Positions 54,721 through 64,000 of a stretch of 64,000 bases of DNA are shown one piece after another; positions within the stretch are counted from its first letter, which is position 1, and the number at the start of each line of letters is the position of its first letter. Made by a program: the position numbers and the translations under genes. The DNA is from Engraulis encrasicolus (Eukaryota; Chordata; Actinopteri; Clupeiformes; Engraulidae): NCBI RefSeq assembly GCF_034702125.1, contig NC_085866.1:13201564-13265563 (forward strand). Direction: 5' to 3'. The notes beneath the pieces are model-generated. The model searched no databases. It was not told the origin of the DNA and saw only the letters and a list, made by a program, of their open reading frames with translations.

Positions 54721-55797
54721 TAGGGATTCCTCGTAACCTCTAGGAAAAGTCAAATGAGAAAAGGTCAATTGAGAAAAAATGTGTCTCTGTATCGTCTTTA
54801 TACATACCAATCCATCATATCATTGCCAGTGACAACATGATTTTGCAATGTTTTTTAGTCCAACTCTTCTGGTTTAGTAGATAGAAACCCTAGCTGAGGT
54901 TACGGGAATCCCTATTTTTTAGGAAAATAATTATTGAAACCTAATATATCAACTACAATCACTAATTGTATGCACATACAAGTGAAAGTCAGGTCATCTT
55001 TCAACTGTCTACTAAAAAAGAAACAATAAACTCTGCTTTAAGTGTTCCTTTTTGCATTGATAACAGTAAGTTACGAGGAATCCCTATTTCCACTTTTTTT
55101 GTAATTACAACAGGCAAAAGACATAATATACCCATATGTCTCACATATATCTCATCTTTGATATCCATGCTATGTCTATGAAATGTTTTTCCTTGCATAA
55201 CTTGCATTGAAAAGAAGTTTTAAGGGCAAATTTGAAAAAGTCAAAACGAGGATTCCCGTAACCTGACCACCAACACATGAAAAATTAATATCTCCAAATC
55301 TAACCACTGAAAAATGATGAAATTCATTTTCCTAAACCATAATGGCCCTAGAATAATACATGTAAAAAATTGGACTTTTGCAATGAAAGCAAAACAAGTT
55401 TTGTCCATGATATTTTTTTGCTGAGACTAACACAGTAGGCGGTCTTGGACTCATAAACCCTCACCTGACTTTTTCTTCCAAATTTGTCAATTTTTTTGAT
55501 TTTTAGAGAGAATTCAAGGAGAACGGTTGTTAAATGTTTTATTCTGACTTTAGCTTTCCAAAGCTCCTGGAAGCGTGCTATTCTCTCTTACCAGTGAGGC
55601 TGCAAGCAATAGGGATTCCTCGTAACTTGGGCATTCTCTAAATGCTCCTCAATTCTCTGCCATGTGTTTTTTGCCATGTAAAATCAAATAATCTGAATGG
55701 GCATGGAGTGCAGTTGCCATGGGTTAGAGTGAAATTGCATTTTTTGAATGAGAATGGGCATAATGTTACTAAAATGACTTAGGTTACGAGGAATCCC
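54721..55797. repeat. Dispersed GGGATTCC..GTAACCT motifs at about 175-bp spacing
   Basis: Motif copies lie at 54721-54739 (+), 54897-54914 (-), 55070-55086 (-), 55248-55264 (+), 55610-55627 (+) and 55781-55797 (-). Start-to-start distances are 176, 173, 178, 362 (two steps) and 171. The sequence between copies does not look repeated. Confidence 0.7.
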
Positions 55798-55799
55798 TT

Positions 55800-56366
55800 T
55801 CTCTCCCATATAGAGAGAGAGAGAGAGAGAGAGAGGTACTTCAAGGTCCTGTAGTCCTTCACGTCTATCCAGAGTGCACAGCACAGTACAGAACATTGTT
55901 CAGGAAAATAAGGCTTTATTAAAGGCCATTGTCTGGTCGTGATTCACTGAGAGCACAGATGAAGGCAAAACCCTGAAAACATCTGCTCTGCTCTGGAAAA
56001 TAACTCCTTGTGCTTGGCCTTGGTGTCTTTTTCGGTGTGTGAGCCTACTGAACTGTTCCATTTTCAACCACTTTATTTTTCTATACATCTGGAGTGCAAT
56101 AATATTCTTGCATCCTGGTGGTGATTTCAGTGTCTGGTCAAGAAGGATTTTGGCCTTTCTTGAGAGAGGGATGGACGAAATTTCTCCACGCTCAGTTGCA
56201 CTGGCTTGACCCTCGTTATACTAGTTCTCATAAACACTACTTTCACAGCGTCGGCACATAACCTGCACCCTGTCATTCTGAGTCTGGCCAACTCAACAAA
56301 TTACACCAGGCAGCAGGTTTTTGACCTTAGCCTATTTTTCTTCATTTGCATGCGTATAGCAATAGC
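55800..56366. other. Unassigned interval
   Basis: A short GA tract at 55812-55835; nothing else recognised. Confidence 0.4.
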
Positions 56367-56444
56367 CTGCAATTATTATTATTATTATTATTATTACTAC
56401 TATTATTATTACTACTATTATTATTATTATTATTATTATTATTA
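56367..56444. repeat. (TTA)n microsatellite
   Basis: Imperfect ATT/ACT trinucleotides, about 25 units. Confidence 0.95.
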
Positions 56445-56707
56445 AAACATTATCAGGGGGGCCTCCCTAACCCGTTATGCTTAGGGCCTCCAAAGCCTTA
56501 GCAGCGGGCCTGTTTCTACCACACATAGCATTCCTCTGAGTCTTGTAATCAGCTACTCTCGGAGTTCTGTATCACAGCTCCACTAGACTACACAATGCAG
56601 TTTACAGGTACAGGCTCCCCTTCTTTATTCACCAAGTCGCTGTCTTTCTCTCTTTCTACTGGAATCACACCCTCGTTCTTGCAGATGATGTGTGCAGGTT
56701 TTCTTCT

Positions 56708-56897
<190 letters not shown>

Positions 56898-57154
56898 TTC
56901 CTTCACTCACTCTCTGGCTCCCCCATTCTACTGCTGGTGGGTGCAGCAGGACCACGTAACCTAGAAGGCACCCAGTGAGGGTTCATAATGCTTATTATTA
57001 ATTAGCCTATATATTATAATAATTATTCATTCTTAATTATACAGTAGCAGCCCCAATATGATTTGACACAGTGGGGCTGAACTGTAATCTACACACACAC
57101 ACTATTGTTTTACTTGAGTCCCAGAAACACTGTGATATCATAAGACACTAATGC

Positions 57155-57425
57155 TGGGGCGTCTGTGGCGCAGCGTGCTGGGGCACCCATATGTATACAG
57201 GCTTGCATGGTGTCTCAGGTTCTCCCCCATCCTCCTCCATGGCTGAGGTACCCTGAGCACGGTACCGTCCCGCCACACTGCTCCCTTGGGGCGCAATTGG
57301 GGGCGGCTGCCCCCTGTCACGGGTGAGGCATAAATGCAATTTCGTTGTGTGCAGTGTGCAGTGAACATTTGTGTGCTGTGGACTGCTGTGTCACAATGAC
57401 AATGGGAGTTGGAGTATCCCAATCA
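57155..57425 (+). mobile_element. tRNA-derived SINE
   Basis: Starts GGGGCGTCTGTGGCGCAGCG with an A-box-like TGGCGCAGC and has a weaker B-box-like GGTTCTCCCC. The 3' part contains CATAAATGCAATTTCGTTGT and ends TGACAATGGGAGTTGGAG, a LINE-like tail. Not a functional tRNA gene. Confidence 0.65.
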
Positions 57426-58326
57426 GGCTTTTAAGAAGGGCTTTTAAGGTTCGTTTTCCCAGCCCTGCACCATTTCTCTCTCCAGTTTCCTGTTTCCTCC
57501 CACACTGTCATACCATAATGGGGGCCCAAAAAGCCAAGTAGACTTTCTTTAAAAACATATGAAAAAACCAAAGCCGGTTGCGAGTTGAGTGTATCGTTAC
57601 AGCCCTACTGACAACTGTTCTGTCTGTCACACAACTCAAACATGCTACGTATCCAGAGGTGATGTTACACAGTAAAATGATATGTGACAGGCAAAAAATA
57701 CCCCAAATATGGATTTGATATATATCCTGGAACCCCTCAATTAAAGATTTGTGATATCAGCTATGCTTGTGTGACCTGTGATTAAAAAGAGATCTACAAA
57801 GCATCCTGTATTGGTGTGTCCGCTGGTTGTTGTTACGCTAGGCCTACTGATAGTGTCCGAGTGTAATGAATAAACAATACCTTGAAGTATAACTCTATAT
57901 CCCCTATCCAATTACATCTAAACTAAGCACAACCCCTTCCGGGACAGCATGGTAATTACACAATTATTCTATTGAAATAGTGCTCAGTCAGTCCAAAATC
58001 TTAAAGCACGGGGTAGATTATTTTGCATTTCATTTCAGTTTATGGTTTGTTTATAATCTAAATAGCAACAGCTGGTAGGCTTATACTTACATTACATGAG
58101 GCCAAACACTGTAATAACTATACAGCACAGTGTCGTCATGCAAGACAAGCCAATCTGGAGCCTGGTGCTTCAAGAAGAACGCTGACGTCTCAAGCCTCCA
58201 AAATTGCAGCACACTTGCTGTGACTGTCTCAACCTGAAGGGGGCAGCAACACCTCACCTAACATTTCAAAATGCTCTGCCAGACCTGAGAATGAAGTGAT
58301 GGCAAAAAAAAGGAAGTGGGAGAGAA
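57426..58326. other. Unassigned interval
   Basis: AT-rich, no recognised feature. Confidence 0.4.
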
Positions 58327-58617
58327 GAAAAAAAGGAACAAAACATTAATTCTAATGTCAATAAGCAGGTTGGGTATGTGGCGCTGTTCTTGATTATTAT
58401 TCATGAGTTGATGAGTCATGTGAGAGAAGTCACAGCGTGTGCTTTAAGTGAAGATAGATAGGCCAGAGCCGAAAAAAAGGTACAAAACATTAATTCTAAT
58501 GTCAATAATCAGGTTGGGTATGCGGAGCTGTTCTTGATTATTATTCATAAGTTGATGAGTCATGTGAGAGAAGTCACAGTGTGTGTTTTACTGTAAGTGA
58601 AGATAGATAGGCCAGAG
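58327..58617. repeat. Tandem duplication, about 144-bp unit
   Basis: GAAAAAAAGG begins both copies (58327 and 58471), and both contain CAAAACATTAATTCTAATGT and GATGAGTCATGTGAGAGAAG. A handful of substitutions and a 4-5-base insertion separate them. Confidence 0.9.
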
Positions 58618-59154
58618 CAGCCGACGCACTTGGCGACCTTAACAAAGGAAATGACAGGAAATGAAACGGATGTGTGCACTGTGTTCACATCACAGATACA
58701 CCGCAGCTCGTCTATCACTGTCAACACCACATGAACAAGAACACATGATTAGCCCACTTATTGGGCAGACCTAAATGTTACATAAACAAATCAATCAATT
58801 AGGCTACATGATGTTTGCATGACATACTCATTTAGTGTGATCTAATTAATTGTTCAATAGATGAGCATTTTACATGTGATTGATCATATGTTACAAATCT
58901 TGCGAAAAGGCCATGGTGTTGTAAGTCCTGTTCATGCTCACACTGTGCCCGTGGTGCCTTCTGATTGGCTAGCATGCTCTGCTCTGGTCTCACCACCTGA
59001 TTGGCTGCTCTGCTCTGTTTCCACCATATCATTTGGTGCTTCGGTGGAAATGTGCTTTCTCATTGGACTCCTTACTGTGTCACTGGCTGATGCATGAGAT
59101 TATTGAGCTGATATGACTAAGGGCTACTTGTCACAATTGAGGATGGACACACGC
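58618..59154. other. Unassigned interval
   Basis: Two diverged repeats of a CTGATTGGCT-type sequence near 58960-59005; no gene recognised. Confidence 0.4.
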
Positions 59155-60640
<1,486 letters not shown>

Positions 60641-60971
60641 ATTTTCTCTCTCTCTCTCTCTGTCTCTCTCTTGCTCTCTCTCATTCCATCTTTCTGTCAC
60701 TCTTTTTTTCACTCATCACCTCTCTCTTTATCTCTTTCCGATTTCTCTACTCACTCGCTCGCTCGCTCTCTTTCATTCTTGCTTTGCTTCCTCTGCTTCA
60801 TTCTGCTCTGCTCCCCTCATCTTCCTGACGCCCCCACCTTTCTCATTCAGCATCTCCCTCCTCACACTCAGATTTTTTTCCTCTCATTCTCCACCACCTC
60901 ATCACTCTCTCTCTCTCTCCCTCCCTCTCTTTCTCTGCCTCCTTTCTCCTCTCCTAATTTAAATCAACATG

Positions 60972-61021
<50 letters not shown>

Positions 61022-61055
61022 TTTTCTCCTCTCCCAATTTAAATCAACATGATCA

Positions 61056-61109
<54 letters not shown>

Positions 61110-61115
61110 CCTCTC
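60641..61115. repeat. CT-rich low-complexity block with duplicated segment
   Basis: Pyrimidine-rich sequence. Pure CT tracts at about 60978-61017 and 61062-61105 are each preceded by CCAATTTAAATCAACATGAT or a one-base variant, a duplication of about 80 bp. Confidence 0.85.
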
Positions 61116-62217
61116 CCCTTCTAAAAGCGTCAGGTTGAGTAACCTATGCCTGTGAGACAGGGCGCTGCTGTATGACCTGGTTTTTGTCAAGTGCTCCTCC
61201 TCTGCAAACGATGACCCTGCCGAGCTTCTCTCGGGCTCCTCAATGCGGAGTGGATTTGAGGAACAATGCACTCTTGTTATCAGTGCTTAGATCCCCTTTT
61301 TCATCTGACACAAAAACTAAGGCTGCACCCACCGCCAGTTGTACACTGTGTGCCTGACGGCGCCTGTGTCTACAAGCAAAGCCATATACTCCTCTCCATT
61401 CATTCACTCGCACAGGAAGTCTGTGTTCCGCATGCACGTCACCGTGTTGTACAGTACAGTAAATGCACAAGCTATTTTCACTGACAGCAGGTCTATTCTA
61501 GCATGTCTCAGCGTTGACACGCAGGTGGGCGGGAGAGGGGTGTGGACGGCTCGGAAAAAAAATTCTCATTGTGAAATTGAGTCATCAAGGTTAAGCAGCC
61601 CAAAGGTCAGTGAATTAAGTGCATGGCACTGCATTGGCTGGCTACACCTCTTTGGGAACAGTGCCAAGTGTAACTCATAGAATTACGACACAAAGAGGTG
61701 AATAAAAGTGGATTATGTATTTATCTGTGACACTGCCATAGTTTACTGTGAAGCAATGCAAAGTGGGATGGCTGAGTAGATCTGAATGGATAGGGTTGTG
61801 ACATTGGGTTCCGCTGTTTATTGATTGCATGAAAGCAAGAATGAAATGTCTTCTTACCTGAGGCAAAACCACCCTCACTGAAAGGTATTCTAGTACGTTT
61901 CAGTTATAAACAGCCTCTGTGTCTGTTTTTGCACTTCATGTAACCTACTTATTTTGCTACAAAAGAGGCTAATATCCATCAAACGGTGTCTTCTTGGTGA
62001 ACCTTACAGAATACAATCATTTGTATAGTCATTTGTCCCAACAACATTTTTTCCTGACGCACTGTAAGCTAGTTTTAGTGCTATTTCTGACAAAGTAAAC
62101 GTTCACATGTCACTTGATACGGGCAGTATCAACATGCTCTCTTGCATCAGGGGGGATTCTTTTTTGTTTCCCATTTCCACCTCCACCATCGAGCCCTGTT
62201 CCATCCACCCCTACCCC
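61116..62217. other. Unassigned interval
   Basis: No splice-bounded exon, RNA gene or paired transposon ends recognised. Confidence 0.4.
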
Positions 62218-62296
62218 CCTGGGCTGGACTGGCCATCTGGCATAGCGGGCATTTCCTGGTGGGGCCCCACACCCTTGTGGGCCCCTATTTTCAGAA

Positions 62297-62376
<80 letters not shown>

Positions 62377-62523
62377 TTCTGAAAACAGGGGCCCACGAGG
62401 GTGCGGGGCCCACGAAGGTGCGGGCCCCACCGGTGAATCAGTTCTGCACCGCTAATTATGAGGGGCCCCTTGAAGCCAAAAGTGCCCGGGCCCTATTTCT
62501 CCCCCCAGCCCAGCCCAGCCCTG
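62218..62523. mobile_element. CAGGGCTGG-family hAT-like element with internal (CA)n
   Basis: Left end CTGGGCTGGACTGGCCATC, right end CAGCCCAGCCCTG. Flanks CCTACCCC and CTTACCCC match at 7 of 8 bases. A CA tract (62298-62375) occupies the centre, flanked by AAAT-type hairpin arms. Same family as 1263-1796. Confidence 0.75.
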
Positions 62524-62772
62524 CTTACCCCCTCATATCAAAAGTGAAACAGGCCACCTCCCTTTCCTCAGGACATCCTTAGGATCTGGACACTGCGCTG
62601 GAGACTGGAGAGTGCGGTGGGAATCTCCCATTGCAGTGTAGACTCACTGCCTTCCTGTGTTTGAGAATCGCTTCCACCACTGACAGTAAATGAGCCCACG
62701 CAAACAAGCCCAGCTCAGCGGGCCTGACTTACAGTACATGTTGACCTCAATCTTGTCACACACCATCTAGAC

Positions 62773-63102
62773 CAGGGGTGGGGAACCTCTGTCTCAAGGG
62801 CCATTTGCGGCCCTTCAGATCGTTTTATCTGGCCCCCGTTATGATTCTAATGTTATGCAGCTTCACATAGAATTTGATATACTTTGTAAAGGAATATTAG
62901 ACATTACATTTGCAACACAATTAAGTTATATTCAGGGGTTTTAGAGAAGGTGGGGACTGTTTTAAAGGTAGCTGCCTTCAATATAGGCCTAAAGTGCAGG
63001 GTGAAATCCTGGTTTGTGTTCATAATACGGCCTTCGGAGGACTTTTACGGCCCACAGATGAATTTGAAGTGACCCTCGGATGAAAAAGGTTCCCCACCCC
63101 TG
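62773..63102. mobile_element. hAT-type element, CAGGGGTGGGGAACCT ends
   Basis: Ends CAGGGGTGGGGAACCT and AGGTTCCCCACCCCTG; ATCTAGAC duplicated exactly (62765-62772 and 63103-63110). 330 bp, non-coding. Confidence 0.92.
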
Positions 63103-63759
63103 ATCTAGACTAAGGGTGCATTCGAAAATGCGTCCTTGTGACCTCGCCCCGATCGACTCCTGGCCCCTCCTCTGTGGAGAAAACAAATAAGTTTCCCCGC
63201 TTTCAGCCTAGCCAAAGCTATTTTTGGGGGGCTATTCTTCATGCACCATGCAGTTTTCAGATGAGAAAATTACTTCACAATTGAGCTTTTGCGAGATATT
63301 GAAGTATAATGCTGTTGTCAGTGATGTCATCTTGACATATTACTTCCTGGTACGAGGCCACAAGCACAAGTGGAGGACGCAAGGTCACATATTGGAACGC
63401 ACTCTAACCCCACAAATACACCTACCGCGACAAGAGCGAGGCCAGCGACGGAAGTAATTGACTTTGTATTGAGTCGCGCGACAAAAGCGATTCTGGAGAC
63501 TAGAGGCGATTTGCGCGACGAGAGCGACAGTTTGAAGTTGAAATCCTTTCAACTTACAGTGACGTGGTTCGGCGACCAGCCGCGATAGCCAATGACTGTA
63601 TAGAGGTCAGTGACCACAGCCAATGGGAATGTTTGAATGCTTTGCCTTCTGCTTGTAACATACTGACATACTGTAGTTGCTTCAATCACGCGTATCGCTC
63701 TGTCACTTGAATCGCATCGCGCCTGGTCTATTCGTGCGGTTAGTCAAGACTGCATTCTT

Positions 63760-63852
63760 GGGGGTGCTGTGGCTCAGTGGGCTAAGGCACCATGCCATTA
63801 CTGTGGGGGAGTCGAGTTCGAGTCTGACCCGAGGTCATTTGCTGATCCTTCC

Positions 63853-63855
<3 letters not shown>
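63760..63855 (+). mobile_element. tRNA-derived SINE, 5' part
   Basis: GGGGTGCTGTGGCTCAGTGG carries the A box (TGGCTCAGTGG) and GAGTTCGAGTCTGACCCG the B box, about 40 bases apart. The body continues GGTCATTTGCTGATCCTTCC and runs into a CT tract. Confidence 0.8.
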
Positions 63856-63856
<1 letters not shown>

Positions 63857-63917
<61 letters not shown>

Positions 63918-63945
63918 CAGTATATATATATATATATATATATAT
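63857..63945. repeat. (CT)n and (AT)n microsatellite
   Basis: CT dinucleotides to 63903, then TA dinucleotides to about 63945, next to the SINE tail. Confidence 0.95.
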
Positions 63946-64000
63946 CCCTCTCTTTCTCTCTAGTCTCACACACACACACAACTTCCCTGTCCCTCTCCAC

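Noticed and set aside
63760..63838. tRNA gene on the + strand
   Set aside because: Same reasoning: internal promoter boxes of a SINE without a credible acceptor stem.

Overview
This window is vertebrate nuclear DNA, almost certainly from a teleost fish. The evidence is one spliced striated-muscle gene of fish type, very long CA/GT and CT/GA tracts, tRNA-derived SINEs, and dense fish-type DNA transposons and non-LTR retrotransposons. I cannot name the species. No prokaryotic gene, CRISPR array or operon is present; most open frames are low-complexity or transposon shadows.

The host gene is a complete six-exon slow/cardiac troponin C gene (tnnc1) on the + strand, coding exons 39522-46187. It has a TATA box at 39268, a polyadenylation signal at 46644, and reads as an intact 161-residue protein. 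Its introns carry several small hAT-type elements. Its upstream flank is a GT-rich array and its intron 4 acceptor is preceded by a TG repeat. A CpG-rich block at 35530-35810 may be another promoter or first exon.

The left third is nested mobile DNA. From 10.5 to 17.0 kb a decayed hAT-family transposase gene (- strand) is split by two head-to-tail copies of a restriction-like-endonuclease non-LTR retrotransposon of the R2/NeSL/Hero group. One copy is full length (11849-15754) with an intact 1174-residue protein; the other (15755-16289) is 5'-truncated. Removing both rejoins the hAT reading frame. Around them lie a DIRS-like RNase H relic, Harbinger-like and TTAA-type foldback elements, a 1.45-kb TA-type element, and many non-autonomous hAT elements whose 8-bp target duplications can be read directly.

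The right third, after tnnc1, holds an unusual duplicated transposon/empty-site locus (47.35-47.94 kb), a cluster of a short GGGATTCC..GTAAC motif, a 189-bp satellite array (49978 to about 54200) with a six-monomer higher-order repeat and two datable transposon insertions, the same short motif again at about 175-bp spacing (54.7-55.8 kb), then SINEs, short tandem repeats and further hAT elements to the end.

Boundaries and target duplications were read by eye. Family names for transposons rest on termini, target-duplication length and protein motifs, not on a database search.
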